Positions 1 to 11,141 of a stretch of DNA of 64,000 nt are shown here, piece after piece. This DNA comes from Ypsolopha sequella (taxonomy: Eukaryota > Arthropoda > Insecta > Lepidoptera > Ypsolophidae): positions 20,351,280 through 20,415,279 of the forward strand of contig OW203998.1 of assembly GCA_934047225.1 (NCBI GenBank), written 5' to 3'. The stretch's first letter is position 1. Each line of letters starts with the position of its first letter. A model generated the notes under the pieces. The model was not told the origin of the DNA. It searched no databases and worked only from the letters and a program-made list of their open reading frames with translations. The translations under genes were made by a program, and so were the position numbers.

Positions 1-944
1 GTATGTACTTGCATATGATGCCATAAGAAAAATACGTCGAAAATTAAATTCATACTACACATGTGAGTCAGTATACATATGTATAACAAGGTAAATACCT
101 TGGAAATACAGTCTCCTTTCAAGGACCTTTCAGGGTCCTTGTCTCCCATCTGAGATCGTAGGTATCCGCAAAATTCCATCAATTGAATTTGTAACTGAAA
201 TTCAGGGCTGCGTCAGAATTCCTATTACAGAATTTATACCTTTTCATTTCACTTCGGAACAAATTAATATTTGATATTGTAATAAGTTGTTGGCTGGGCA
301 ACGGGGGAGTTTATATTGTTCAAAATGTATTTACATTTCCCGTTTCTAATATTGGACATTGCTTTTTATGCTTAAAAGGTTTTTAAACGGTTATTAATTC
401 TTGTGGGACTGTTAAAATAACAAAAGTAAAAATGTAAGAGATGAGACATGGTTATTAAATACTTAGATAAAGGAAACCAATATAAATTCTAAAAGGATGC
501 AAAACAAAAAGACTTTCAAGGCAAAAATAAAATAATACCGACTTACGATAAAGTATGTACGTATATATAACTGTTATGTTAATATTTATTATTTAATATT
601 TATTATTTAATATAAGTTTATATATTGGTAAAAATATATACATATATATCCAAATTTTATATCCAAGATTAATATTTTATTCTATTACAATAATGTTTTA
701 TTATTTTTCTGTTTTAATATTTTAACTATACGCTGATTTTATTGAATATGTTTAGGTTAAAGTAAATAGTAAGTTAATTAAGTATGTTTTTTTTTCTTTT
801 AATGGTGGTGGCAGAATAACAGCGTTCCTAATGCCGGTCACCGTCCTTTTTAACAGTGCCATACAACTTTACGTTTAAGAACATTGTACTGCTTTATCCA
901 TAATTGTGTGTTAAATAAATGTCTTTTTATTTTATTTTATTTAT
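1..944. other. AT-rich stretch, no gene seen
   Basis: I see no gene here. The sequence is AT-rich and has stops in all frames. A short tandem AT repeat (unit close to AATATTTATTATTT) lies near 583-615. The T/A-rich run at 918-945 is the A-rich tail of the retrotransposon fragment that follows, read on the opposite strand. Confidence 0.6.
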
Positions 945-961
945 TCTTCTGGTGCCATATC

Positions 962-1222
962 CTAACGGATGTCGGCGATCATTTTGGCAAATAAATTTCT
1001 ATTCTGTGCCAGTCTCTTGAGTGTGGCGGGGTCCTTTGTTCCGGTCCATGTCTTTATGTTTTCATACCAGGATGTCCTTGGTCTTCCTCTGCCTCTTTTG
1101 CTTTCAATTTTGCCCTCTACAATGTTTTGAATAATATTATATTTAGAATTTCTGTAGATGTGTCCAAAATATGCAATTTTTCGTTTCCTAACTGTAGTTA
1201 CTAATTCAATTCTTTTGTACAT
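962..1222 (-). pseudogene. non-LTR retrotransposon reverse transcriptase, C-terminal remnant
   Basis: This is an 86-codon open remnant of the C-terminal tail of an insect endonuclease-reverse transcriptase polyprotein. Visible signatures are KRKIAYFGHIYRN near residues 13-25, then RGRGRPRTSWYENIKTWTG near residues 44-62, an order typical of the region after the polymerase domain in RTE/jockey-like elements. The catalytic polymerase and endonuclease domains are absent, so this is a 5'-truncated dead copy. The stop codon is followed at once by a short 3' UTR and an A/T-rich tail (about 960 down to 918 on the minus strand). A second copy of the same 3' end occurs at 55221-55330 and a degraded one near 19046-19243. 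The exact clade cannot be fixed from this fragment. Confidence 0.75.
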
Positions 1223-1298
1223 TCTCTAACATTATTTTAAATTTTTTAACATTTATTTCTTTAGCATTTAACATGAGACATTTAGGTATTATCCCATA

Positions 1299-1397
1299 AT
1301 CGTCGGTCTTGCGACCGAGCATGGACTGTGACTTTCATTTCACAGTTCACACTTGGTGTTCTGACACCCTCTTGGGGATTCATGTCGTGATGATTTA
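1299..1397 (+). repeat. SINE 3'-domain fragment
   Basis: This fragment contains a GACTGTGA..TCACAGT-type inverted pair, then CTGACACCCTCTTGGGGATT and ATGTCGTGATG. The same domain ends the more complete SINE at 13500-13733 and recurs in reverse at 58565-58665 and near 63925-64000. Only the 3' part is present, with no tRNA-like head. Confidence 0.6.
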
Positions 1398-2169
1398 TTT
1401 TTTTATTATAAGATAGTAATAACTTGACCATCTAAAAAATACTAAATGAGCATCTAAATTACTAAGTTGGCTTCAACTAGGTTAGGTTTGGTTTCAACTA
1501 ATTATTTTTGATGCCAACTTGGTAATTTTGAAGGTGATTTTTGTATTTTTGATGGTCAGTTAATTACAACCTTTTATTTATTACATATCCCATCCGTGTC
1601 GTAAGGATAAATTAATAACTACTTGTAGAACAACATTTTGGTACTCCTTACAAAAGGGTTGGCGGTTCGTGGAAATAAGTCCTGCTCGAACCCTTTTATT
1701 TTGTAACTGTCTATCTTGCTCTAATCAACAGCTGCGCATGGAAAACCTCAGTTATGTTGAAATTTTTGCAACATTTTTGTGTAGTGTGGAAAAATTATAA
1801 TACGTAGCTGAAAACTGTTTTTTTATAATGCTGTTATAAAAATTTACAGCAAAATAGTTTTAATGATATTATTCTTCATTTTAGAAAGACGCACGTGGTA
1901 TTTATTTGGTTTAGAAATGTTAATATTTACTATCATCTAAAGTGATAATGCCGCACCCTGTTGTGGCCCTATTCCCGAACTCCGAACCTTGTTGCCTGAG
2001 TACAAAAAACGGTCAATATATTGTTGTTTTCTTTTATTGTACGATTACACGGGGATAATTAAAACTGCTACGTCATCCCGGGACGTTTTGGCCACTCCCC
2101 AATATAAAGGCTTCAAACTTAGAGCATAATCTATATCTATACTAAACTATACTATATATCTATATCTTC
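1398..2169. other. no gene seen
   Basis: I see no gene or clear mobile element. The sequence is moderately AT-rich with scattered stops in every frame, and has no long inverted or tandem repeat that I can recognise. Confidence 0.5.
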
Positions 2170-2470
2170 TTTACTAATAATAAAGTATTAAAAAAGTCGT
2201 GTCTGTGTCTGTACAATGAATATTTTCGCAAAATTTTACATGAAATGGGTTATTGGTATTGTACTGAGGCAAAAACTATTTTTTTTTTAATTTTGTCTGT
2301 TTGTCTGTCTCTATGTATATTCCGTTTTAACTCGAGAACCACTCAACGGATTTGGATGCGGTTTTCTTTATTATCATCATAGTGACCCTGGTCAACAGGC
2401 TATAAGGCGTGTTTATAAAATAAGGGCCAAGACGAAAACGGGGCAATAATGCAATAAACGCGGGCTAGTT
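2170..2470 (+). repeat. dispersed repeat with ACTCGAGAACCACTCAACGG motif
   Basis: Motifs in order are TGTCTGTTTGTCTGTCTC, then TTTTAACTCGAGAACC, GACCCTGGTCAACAGGCTAT, and CAAGACGAAAACGGGGCAA. An inverted, diverged copy lies at 32215-32345 with the same order of blocks (CCCCGTTTTCGAC, TGTTGACCAGGGT, CTCGAGTTAAAACGGAA, then CAGACAGACAG). Such cassettes are common in lepidopteran genomes and are often part of non-autonomous elements. The superfamily is not clear from the sequence. Confidence 0.55.
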
Positions 2471-2526
2471 TAGTTGTATTAGAAACTTTAGTAAGTATAA
2501 TACAAGATCTTATATGATTAATACTT

Positions 2527-3640
2527 GCGATTGTCGGCACTTGGTGAAACTTGAATAAAAACATGATGAATAGATACACTTGCACTCGTTTCACAGTTAC
2601 GAACTAATATAACCTTCAAGCGGGCGCGCGGTCATTTGTAACGGTAGCGGGCGCGCGTAACCGAAAAGACCTATGGGATGAATAAGAGAAATAAAGCACT
2701 AATTATTCAATAATTATTTATTTATTTGTGCTCAGATATATTATCATTGTCTTAAAAGTCTAATTTGTTTAAAAAGTAATAAAAATTATGAAAAATAAAC
2801 AATTATTAAATTAAATAACGTAACTCAAATATTCTTTGGATCAAAACGAAAATTAGGAACCCAAAACCCTTTTACATATCTCAGACTAATTTGTATATCT
2901 AGTCTAATAATAAAAATTACAAAATAAGAATAAAAATTAATTAACTTTGGTTTAGTTTTCATCAGAATCAGTTTTGCAACGATGTGGTCGCAAGTTTCAG
3001 AGCCTTGGTTGCTGAGCTCTGATTCACTCTCTTCTTCGTCTTCTCTTGGTAATTTCTCGAGTACTGCACTTTGTGATAACCGTCCACGACTCATTTGATA
3101 TAAAAAAACCCAAGCTGAATTTGATAGTATTGAATGATTGCCGAAGAACTACTACGAGCGTGAATGAGGGTATGTCGCGTTGAGCGTCGCGCGTAACCTT
3201 TTCGACGACAGGCGCGTGTAGTCTTTTCGACGACTGCACCGGGATTAAAACAATTGCGATCTGTGAAGTGGGGAGAGCGCCCCGAGCGACGGTATATTCT
3301 TTATTTTACTCCCAATGACATAGCGACAGGTTACTAGAAATGAGAAATACATGTGATGGGTAATAATAATAATATGAACGAAAATGTACTAAGCGCGGTC
3401 GATTCGACTACGCGCGCCCGCTTGAAGGTTAACCCGACCGTTCGGTTTTACACCATCATCAAGGGTTTAGATAAGCTTCTAAACCCTTGATGAAGGGTTT
3501 AGATAACTTCCAAAGTAGCTTATCTATCCCTTGATGATAGTGTAAAACCGAAACCGGTCGGGTTAAATTAGTTTGTAACTGTAAAACGAGTGCAAGTGTA
3601 TCTATTCATCATGTTAATACAAGATCATTGATTATAAATT
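2527..3640. mobile_element. large foldback element around a small acidic ORF
   Basis: The outer arms are inverted copies. GATTGTCGGCACTTGGTG, then ATGAATAGATACACTTGCAC and CCTTCAAGCGGGCGCGCG at 2527-2640, is mirrored at about 3408-3610. The inside (about 2640-3400) holds a 57-codon acid-rich reading frame starting at minus-strand 3094 (MSRGRLSQSAVLEKLP, then an EDEEESESE cluster). The end motif CACTTGGTG/CACCAAGTG plus GTCGGC/GCCGAC is shared with the foldbacks ending near 33590 and 48550. The right arm carries a 130-bp palindrome at 3433-3562 that the left arm lacks. I cannot assign the ORF to a family. Confidence 0.55.
3433..3562. mobile_element. 130-bp palindromic insert flanked by TTAA
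   Basis: The insert begins CCCGACCG and ends CGGTCGGG, with TTAA immediately outside on both sides (3429-3432 and 3563-3566). The arms are near-complementary (TTCGGTTTTACAC then ATCATCAAGGG), apart from a 2-nt gap. The inverted partner locus near 2610 reads CTAATATAACCTTCAAG with no insert, so it behaves like an empty site. TTAA flanks and CCC..GGG ends match the habit of piggyBac-like MITEs. The arms also carry a degenerate form of the TGATGA-hairpin-GAAA-CCGG module seen in the other foldbacks (TTGATGA at 3531, GAAACCGGTC at 3550). Confidence 0.6.
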
Positions 3641-3942
3641 ATATGTATATCGTAGGTTATGAGTACAGTGATGGTGTAATAATGAAGGTTCGACTCTGTA
3701 ACTTCCAATAACATTATTATTTACCCAACTATGCCCAGACAAGTGTGTCGTTTCAACAAAAACTCTACATCAATTCTAAAGAGACCCTAACTGAACAGGA
3801 ATAGAGTCCATAATGTCATGACACAAATACATAAACATGAGGCCGGTATTTCTTGTTATTCATCTAAGCATATTATGGTTGAAGACTTACTGCCGTGGCT
3901 TGGTTTGCACGATATTCAATATAGTAATCACAACTTCAATTT
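3641..3942. other. no gene seen
   Basis: This is an AT-rich stretch. The open frames starting near 3818 and 3837 run on into the MITE that follows and resemble no known protein. Confidence 0.5.
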
Positions 3943-4099
3943 ACGGTACTCCCAAAGTAATAATGCGCATACAAATCTTCGCCACTGTTCGGCAAAGTTC
4001 GTATTTCCTTACATTTTCTATACAATCAACAAGGTCACGTGGTACGTCTGGTCGCTGGCTATAGATTTGTATGCGCATTATTACTTTGGGAGCACTGTA
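3943..4099. mobile_element. short inverted-repeat MITE, copy 1
   Basis: The arms are TACTCCCAAAGTAATAATGC at the left and GCGCATTATTACTTTGGGAG at the right, about 30 bp of near-perfect complement. The inside is about 100 bp and carries TTCGCCACTGTTCGGC and ACGTGGTACGTC. A second, more decayed copy in the opposite orientation lies at 10993-11141. Confidence 0.7.
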
Positions 4100-5677
4100 T
4101 CTACGTGTCACCGTCATACCGTAGAATTCGACATTTTGCAATTTGCCTCGGCATGTCGTAATGAGAGGTTTTTTTTTGAGTATTAAAAAAAACATAGTTT
4201 CCAAGAACTCTGTAGATGGCGTTGAACTGACTACGTTACTAGGTGCCAAAGCCAAAACGATTGGAAAAAAAACATTGCGTCACGTCACGTCACATACGCT
4301 CGTTGGTTGACTGACATGTGTGCTGAGCATATATTATATGCGAATGCTTTGTTATGGTCCGTCCAGGCTTAAAATGTACGATGGCTTGTACTCATTGCGA
4401 CTTTCATCTTTAGGAAAAAGATGTATGCCTCCATTTTTACACAAATCCTCAAGGCAAAGACTTCTCTTCTTTTTCTCTTGGGACATTTTCTTTCTGGCGT
4501 AGAAAACTCATAAAAAGACTGCTAAATATTTTTTTTCTTTTTCCTTGTTGTTATTATTTATTTATTTTCAAAATGTCATTGTGATGTGATGTGACAATGA
4601 CATTAATTACTTTTTTATGTACGTTTCGTTTTACGATCTCAAATTGAAAGTGAAATAATCAAAAAATTATGTGACGTTCCGTTCCTTGCAGTAACTTACC
4701 AAGTTCAGCGCCATCTATCCAGCGACTTGGGAAAAGTAAAAAAAAAAAGAAAATCCCTGAGGGTCTCCTCACTCCGCTCCATTATTTTAACAAGAGCTAT
4801 GTTATTTGTTCTCGCGATTAGTAATTGGACCAAATTATTGATAAAGTAGAATTCGGCGTTTTATTAGTAATTTTCCTCGACATATAGTAATTCTGTTAGA
4901 ACTACTGAGGGACACATCGCTCCACTCCGCTTCGCTCATCTCCCAATATGTACTTACACTTAAACCTAACACGCTCTTCCTCACTCTGCTCGTAGTCGCA
5001 CCTATTTGTTCCTTTTTTGTGAGTTTATTTTATTAATTTACAAAAGAAAACTTTCGATTTCGCCTTTTTAGAAAATGACAAAACCATTTTACAATATGCC
5101 GAACGACAAATTACAAAACAGCGGGCGTTTAGAAACTGACGACACTGCTCCGCTTGTCAAATACCGAATTTTACTATTTGCCTGTAACAATATATATGTT
5201 CAAATAAAGATTCAATACATTCTGGTCTTCTAATTCTCGTCCTTTCTTTTGTCAGAGAACCTTCGTAACCCGTATAGCATAGTTTCCTTTGTGGGCTTTA
5301 TTCAGCTATATACTATGTGTATGATACTATGTATGTGTTTTGTTGTTATTTACTAGAGTCCATTGGTCCGTCGACCAAGTGAACATTGAATAAATTAATG
5401 CTACTGAGAAAAACAAACCTTTGAAGGCTCTCGTTTTATGATTCTTCCCTTGGTAAGGTTTATACATGATACATATTCATACGATTTGAAATATTGGTGA
5501 AGAGAATTTATGTTTAACGAGTTATTATATATAAATAAAGTATACAAAAGCGAAATGCTACTATAGTTCCTACAAACTTTAAAGTAAGCAGAAAGGTTCC
5601 TTATACAATGCACGCATCTGCTAAGTAAGGATTTTATGGCATTTAGATATAAAAGTTTGATACATGTTGTTAAGAGC
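4100..5677. other. no gene seen
   Basis: I see no convincing gene. There is a small CGTCA tandem (CGTCACGTCACGTCACAT near 4277-4294) and a partly mirrored TGATGTGATGTGACAATGAC near 4583-4602, which may be remnants of an old foldback. Frames at 4320-4502 have no recognisable domain. Confidence 0.45.
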
Positions 5678-6255
5678 GGTATCGCAGCCGGATTTTGAAA
5701 TACCAGTCTTTTTCTAATTAATCGAAACAGAACACTTAGGTGATATATCGTCCGTGCAAAGGTCCCCGTTACTCCAGGCGGAAAGAACCGCAGTGCGAGA
5801 GGGACGGAATCGGGAAAAATTGACAAAAAGTCGGTTTTAAATTAACACTAAATTAACTAAAATAGCTATGAAAATTTCCATAACCAGTAATTTAGGCATT
5901 GTTAAAACCCATGTAAATAAATATTTCTCAAGTCTGTATGCTATCCCAATTTGTCAGAATATCAAAAATAGTGTAAGTTTAGAGCTCATTTCAATAATTA
6001 TTTCTATCGAGTGAAATTTCTCCAATCGCGTTTCTGATAGTCCAAAATCTAGAAAAACGTTCCAAAATTGTTATACTAATTTATTTAACTTGGGACTTCT
6101 TTTGAACAGCAGATAAATAACTTCAAAAAGTGTCCATTTTGACGGTATAGCCCCTTAAATTCAAAATTCACTCAATACTTATTCAATGAAACCTTATTAT
6201 CTATGTATTGTGTATTCTGCGTTCGCAAAGTTTCCATTGGTTTCGGTAAAGTAGA
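5678..6255 (+). repeat. dispersed repeat with CGCACTG..GAGGGAC hairpin, copy A (diverged)
   Basis: This stretch shares blocks with 11585-12000, 17640-18055 (inverted) and 42830-43420: TCGCAGCCGGATT, CAGTGCGAGAGGGACGGA, TTCTATCGAG..AAATTTCT, and a CCTTAAATTCAAAATTCACT right side. The 141-codon minus frame across it (5826-5401) has no known domain and is a read through repeat DNA. No target duplication could be fixed. Confidence 0.55.
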
Positions 6256-7845
6256 ATTTCGAATTTTTTTCAATTCAAAATGTTTTAAATTCTTATTTGC
6301 GGAAAGCAAAGCAAAGCGTGGACCCCGCTTTTTGTCGATCCCGTAGGAATTTCCTAAAATCCGTTCTTCCGGATGTCTACGTCATACAAGGAGCCTGTTA
6401 GTCCAATTTTTATGTTCCTAGGTCCAGCCGTTTGTCAGCGTATTATATTATTGTATAATTTCTTTGTTGTTACAACATGTAAAATTATACATATTAAATG
6501 TAAATATTTTCTAGTTTTGTTATGTTATTTTAAGTTGTATTATATTATTTAACTTTTTGTTTAAGATACGTAGGTTTAGTTTATACTAACATATCTTATT
6601 TATTTTTTATACAATAGAAAAACAGTTTAAATTAACTCAACAAACAAGCACAAAAGAAGTAGGAACAGCAGCAATAATGAACTTGATTTTCATTCGCAGT
6701 TGAAAATTTTCTAGAGAACAATTTATCCAATCATCGTTTTTCAAGAACTGCTTTTAATTTGCATTTTAAAAGACAAATGGGTACTGTTAGTCAGACAAAG
6801 AGATATTAGATTTCAAGAAATTCAACATCCATATTGATTTTAATTCAATATAACCGTGAATACTTGATTTCATTAGACTTATTTGATTTTATTGGTAAGA
6901 GAAAGTTCGTTACTGATCGAAGGAAATCGAGATCGACTCAATGATAAGATTTTTCTTTTTCTTTTCTCGAACGTATTTTCGGGATCTTTTTCCTCTTTTG
7001 TGCAAAATGTATTTTCTTTGAGACCTATCAAAGCGTATTTCGTTTCAAGTTGGAAATTAGTAAGTATTCACGGACGATAGCTTTCCTACCTTTCTTCGAT
7101 CTTTGTAGCATGGTTTACACCTGTATTTGGTACGTTTTAGAATATTTTTTTTTACTAGCCTTTTGTCTAGATCTCCGCCTGTGCTGAGGAAGTGACTGAA
7201 CTCTGAACCAAATGAACTCTGTTCTAAATCCGTGAACTGAACTCAACTGTTTATATAAGGGTTTAAGATTCTTTATTTCTCATAAGAACATTTACATATT
7301 CACTTAAAATGAGAACTTAATCATTTCTTATTAAATATATTACACGACCAATGGGTCCAGTGCAAGATTGACATATTATAGTGCTCAAACACAACAGTTA
7401 TCACATCAGATATGTATCCTAAAGAATAAAACTATTAAAACAAGTAAATAGTTATAAGCTAAACTAAGCTACTTGGCCCACCAATATAAAAATATCTATT
7501 AATTATGTTTTATCTATTTTATTTCTTTTTATCTATTTAAAATTGGTAGTGACGTAATTTTTCAATTGTTTTTTAAATTTGGGCAAAGATTTTGATACTT
7601 TTATTGTTTTTGGCAGCTTATCATATAATAATGATGTTATTATGTAAGATTGTTTCGAGTCACGATCTATAGCTAAGTGCGAGTTGCCTAGAACATAATA
7701 TCGATTAACTCCTGCGCATGTTTAGCTCTACACACTACCCCTAAAGGAGTGAAACGGGGTGTAAACTTCTGTACAGAAAATGCGTTCCTAACTGGTACAA
7801 CAGAATGAACGCGAATATATTCCAAATTATATCCTGAATAAGCGG
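6256..7845. other. no gene seen
   Basis: This is AT-rich DNA without recognisable genes or clear terminal repeats. The plus-strand frame at 6883-7080 is serine/phenylalanine-rich and low in complexity, and I regard it as chance. Confidence 0.5.
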
Positions 7846-7912
7846 CGCGGTAGCTCAGAGGTAGAATACTGGCCTCTCAATCTTGAGATCCAGGTTCGAT
7901 CCCCGGTCGAGC
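7846..7912 (+). other. tRNA-like head (pseudo-tRNA or SINE head)
   Basis: An A-box-like block (GTAGCTCAGAGGTAGAATA) and a perfect B-box (GGTTCGATCCCC) sit at the right spacing for an internal RNA polymerase III promoter. The cloverleaf is broken: the 7 bases before the A box do not pair with the 7 after the T arm, the T stem has one mismatch, and the anticodon arm is replaced by a TCTCAA/TTGAGA hairpin. I therefore read it as a tRNA-derived SINE head or a decayed tRNA. No anticodon can be assigned. Confidence 0.5.
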
Positions 7913-8810
7913 ATTCACCAATGAGATTTTCGGAATTTATGTGCATAGTATTTGTTCCAACAGAACATTTTGTACCTAATACGTTATTATTAAATTTTAT
8001 CAAGAATATTTGCCCATAAGGCCTTTATTATTTTTTTTAAATACACCACAGAAAAGTACTCGATTTAGAGAAAACATCGGTAAAGGGCGGGAGCACCTAC
8101 CCCCGAAGCACCGTCCGCTGTCCCTGTCGTATCAAACTTTGGGTATCGTTCGATCGGAATCGGCAATACCTGGTTTTGCAAAACATAATTATTGTAAAAC
8201 CAAATACCTACCGTATTTTAGTTATAACAACAATACCTTCCTGTAGTTACAGAAACCATGTGCTGTTTGTAATAACGCCCACTACTAAATCAAGTAAAAC
8301 AATTAACATATCAGGTTTTCAAAGATGTTGTGCAATACTCGTATAACGCTGTTTTGAGATCAATATTTTATTGTAAGTTTTACAATAAATTATTGTAATT
8401 TTTTTACATTTAATTAATTTTACAATAATTTATTGTAAGTGTCCTTGCGACAAAATAATTAACTTCAACGGGTGGATTTCTATTTTAGCCATACAAAGTA
8501 TCACCGTGGCCACCCGACGAGATATCCGTTCCGACCACAGAACTACTCCCGACGAACTACGAAATGGCCCGACAAATAATTTTACAGCCCGACTTACAGA
8601 ACACGGGGCGGTGAATCGCGACTGCAGAGATGTGGGATTCTTGCTTAGTCTCTCTACACACATTTATTTTATCTATGGCTTGGAAGTCGACACCACCGCG
8701 GAAAAAAGTTTATTATAACATGAGTTTTTTAAAGAATTTTATTTATAGTTTGTTAGAGGCAATCGACAATTGAAATTTGTGAAAGTGAAATTTTTTGATA
8801 AAAATAAAAT
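7913..8810. other. no gene seen; TTACAATAA repeats near 8375-8440
   Basis: There is no recognisable gene. Between about 8365 and 8440 the motif TTTACAATAAATTATTGTAA recurs in both orientations, making a short self-complementary AT patch. The block 8500-8700 is higher in GC and open on both strands (8506-8718 plus, 8663-8430 minus). It resembles no protein I know and may be an unclassified repeat. Confidence 0.45.
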
Positions 8811-9375
8811 AAAAAAAACCGGCCAAGTGCGAGTCAGAGTCGCGTACCTAGGGTTCCGTATTGTGGGTGATAAATTTAATTTTGTAATTTTTTTTTCGTG
8901 AATTTCTCGACCGCTTTATGTTTTTCCTGTAATCTTTACGTAAACACATATTACCATGATATTTTTCATATTTTTAGTCCACCAGTTTTTGAGATAAGAG
9001 GGGGAGGGGAACATACATGTTTTTGGGGTTATTTAAAGATTTCTCGAAACTACTGTCAGTAAATATATTAAAAGTATATATTTTTAGAATCAACTTTTTA
9101 TTACCTACAATTTGATACCCATATTGTATGTTTAGGCTAATATTTTTTATTTTTCTCACTTTTGTTTTGGAAATATTTTGAACAATTTCAAATTTTTCAT
9201 GTTTTTTTTTTACACTATAATATGTGGGCAATATAATGCTATTTTTGTGACAAATTTCATGTCTTTATCTTTAACGATGCTAAAGTTATGAGGCTGTGAC
9301 ATACGGACGGACGGAGAACGGAGTCTCACCATAAAGTTCCTTTGTAGTTTTTAGGCACTACGAACCCTAAAAAGA
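8811..9375 (+). repeat. lepidopteran GGTTCCGTA repeat, copy 1
   Basis: This is a full-length-looking copy. It opens with AAAACCGGCCAAGTGCGAGT and CTAGGGTTCCGTA, passes through the block TTTTTCCTGTAATCTTTACG and the block CTTTATCTTTAACGATGCTA, and ends with an ACGG-type microsatellite, GGAGTCTCACCATAAAG and GAACCCTAAAAA. The GGTTCCGTA/TACGGAACCC ends are partly inverted. Minus-strand frame 9231-8974 is a read through the repeat, not a gene. The family is established in Lepidoptera as a high-copy interspersed element. I do not assign its class. Confidence 0.75.
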
Positions 9376-9641
9376 ATATTTGTATCTCACACTTACTGAT
9401 TATTAATATTTTACAAATTTAAATATTTCCCTGACGGGGTCCCGGGAAAATATAGCAACCCTGTCCTAAGGGAGATGTAAGTGAAACATTCCTAAGATAA
9501 AAACAGATTATTTTCAGACCAAGATCTTCTTCGTGATTTGCTTCGCATGAAAACAGGTTTTTGATACGTCCCTAACCTAGTTAGTTAAACTAGATACCCA
9601 GCCCCGGATCTACAAATTTTTACAGGGGGTATGTGTATACA
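9376..9641. other. no gene seen
   Basis: This is spacer between two mobile elements and has no feature I can support. Confidence 0.5.
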
Positions 9642-10287
9642 CAGTGGCGTGCACAGAACTTTTTGCTGGAAAAGCAAACAATGAGGGCTACTATCGACGT
9701 CAGGTGACGCCACTGAGGCGACAGGTATAGAGAAACGTCAAATGCCCGCGAAACGGCGAAAGCTATGGCTTTTTATTAGTTATTTGTGTATTAGCCGAGA
9801 TAAATTCATAGTTTCAGGTTTATTATTCAAGGTACAGTGCAATGAAAGTAAATGAATTAAGATTAGAGCTAAAGAAAAGAGGGGCTAAAACAAAACATAA
9901 GTCCTCCTTTCGTTTTCGAACATAACGGAACTGCACATCATTGCGGCATTGTTTATTCGCATTTAAGAAAGAAAAAAAAAAAATAATATTATATGGATAA
10001 GCAAAACAAAAAAATCGAACTTCTATGTAAATCTAACCTAACAAACCTTTGACATATACCTTACGTGCCAGTGGCGCCAATTGGTGGCCTTTATAAAAGT
10101 AGACCCCATTGGTCAAGAACAACAAAAAAAAAAATATGAAAAAATGTCTACAATGTCTACCCTAGAGTGAAAATTTCCTATACAAACCTTTTTTTTCAAA
10201 GTGATATTTAAATTTTTGATATTTTTTTTATTGTTGTTCTTGGCCAGTTGTTTGCTTTTCCAGCAAAAAGTTCTGTGCACGCCACTG
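9642..10287. mobile_element. hAT-type non-autonomous element with ~40-bp TIRs
   Basis: The ends are CAGTGGCGTGCACAGAACTT and its complement ending GTGCACGCCACTG, and the match continues through TTTGCTGGAAAAGCAAACAA. CAG..CTG ends are usual for hAT elements. The flanking octamers (TGTATACA left, TGTATTTG right) match in only 5 of 8 positions, so the duplication is decayed or the border is off. Internal CAGTGGCG blocks facing each other (GACGCCACTG ending 9714, CAGTGGCGCC from 10071) suggest nesting of related ends. No transposase remains. Confidence 0.7.
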
Positions 10288-10319
10288 TGTATTTGTATAG
10301 TCACAATTCACTTTATATT

Positions 10320-10779
10320 AAAAAAAAACCGGCCAAGTGCGAGTCAGACTTGCGTACTCAGGGTTCCGTATTGTGGATAAAAAAATAACTTTCTTATAAC
10401 TTTGTTATTTTTTTTCATGAATTTCTCAACCGCTTTATTTTTCCTGTAATCTTTACACATATGACCATGATCTTTTTCATATTTTTTGGTCCACCAGTTT
10501 TGGAGACAAGATGGGATAGATATAGATTTGATACCCATATTCTATTTTTAGGATAATGTTTTTATTTTTCTCGCTTTTGTTTTGGAAATATTTGAATAAT
10601 TTTAAATTTTTCATTTTTTTACACCGCAATATGTAGGCAAATTAATGCTATTTTTTGTGCCAAATTTCATGTCTTTATCTTTAACGGTGCTAAAGTTATG
10701 ACATACGGACGGACGGACGGACAACGGAGTCTCACCATAAAAGTTCCTTTTGTACCTTTTAGGTACGGAACCCTAAAAA
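10320..10779 (+). repeat. lepidopteran GGTTCCGTA repeat, copy 2
   Basis: This has the same order of blocks as the 8811-9375 copy but an internal deletion: CCGGCCAAGTGCGAGTCAGA, then TCCTGTAATCTTTACAC, CTTTATCTTTAACGGTGCTA, the short array GGACGGACGGAC, and TACGGAACCCTAAAAA. It starts just 32 bp after the hAT element ends. Confidence 0.75.
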
Positions 10780-10992
10780 TCAATACGTAGGATCTGAATG
10801 TCAGCAATTATTGCTCCCGCTACTTGAAATAGTCCCAGTCATATTGAAGGCATATTGACGGCAAAACTTATAGGAGCGTAGAGGGCCTCTAGTGACCAGC
10901 GAAGTCACGATTTTGCCGCCCCTGGCATTGCCGCCCGCCCGGTGCAAGTGCACCTTCCCGCCCTCCTCTAGATCTGGGCCTGTTAACTACCT
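10780..10992. other. no gene seen
   Basis: This is a GC-richer spacer (GCCGCCCCTGGCATTGCCGC near 10916) with no recognisable gene. Confidence 0.4.
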
Positions 10993-11141
10993 ACAGTACT
11001 CCCAAAGATATAATGCGCATAGAAATCAATAGCCAAGTGACCGGACGTACCACGTGAGCTTATTGATTGTATAGAAAGTGTAAGGAAATACGAACTTTGC
11101 CGAACAGTGGCGAAGATTTGTATGCGCTTGGGAGTTCTGTT
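10993..11141. mobile_element. short inverted-repeat MITE, copy 2
   Basis: Left arm ACAGTACTCCCAAAG..ATAATGCGCATA and right arm TTTGTATGCGCTTGGGAG. The inside carries GTACCACGTGAG and GCCGAACAGTGGCGAAG, the reverse complement of the 3943-4099 inside. The right arm has lost several bases compared with copy 1. Confidence 0.65.

Noticed and set aside
5401..5826. 141-codon minus-strand frame
   Set aside because: It lies across a dispersed repeat whose other copies (11.6, 17.6, 42.8 kb) do not preserve the frame.
7846..7912. Functional tRNA gene
   Set aside because: The A and B boxes are good, but the acceptor stem does not pair and the anticodon arm is not a standard 5-bp/7-nt arm.
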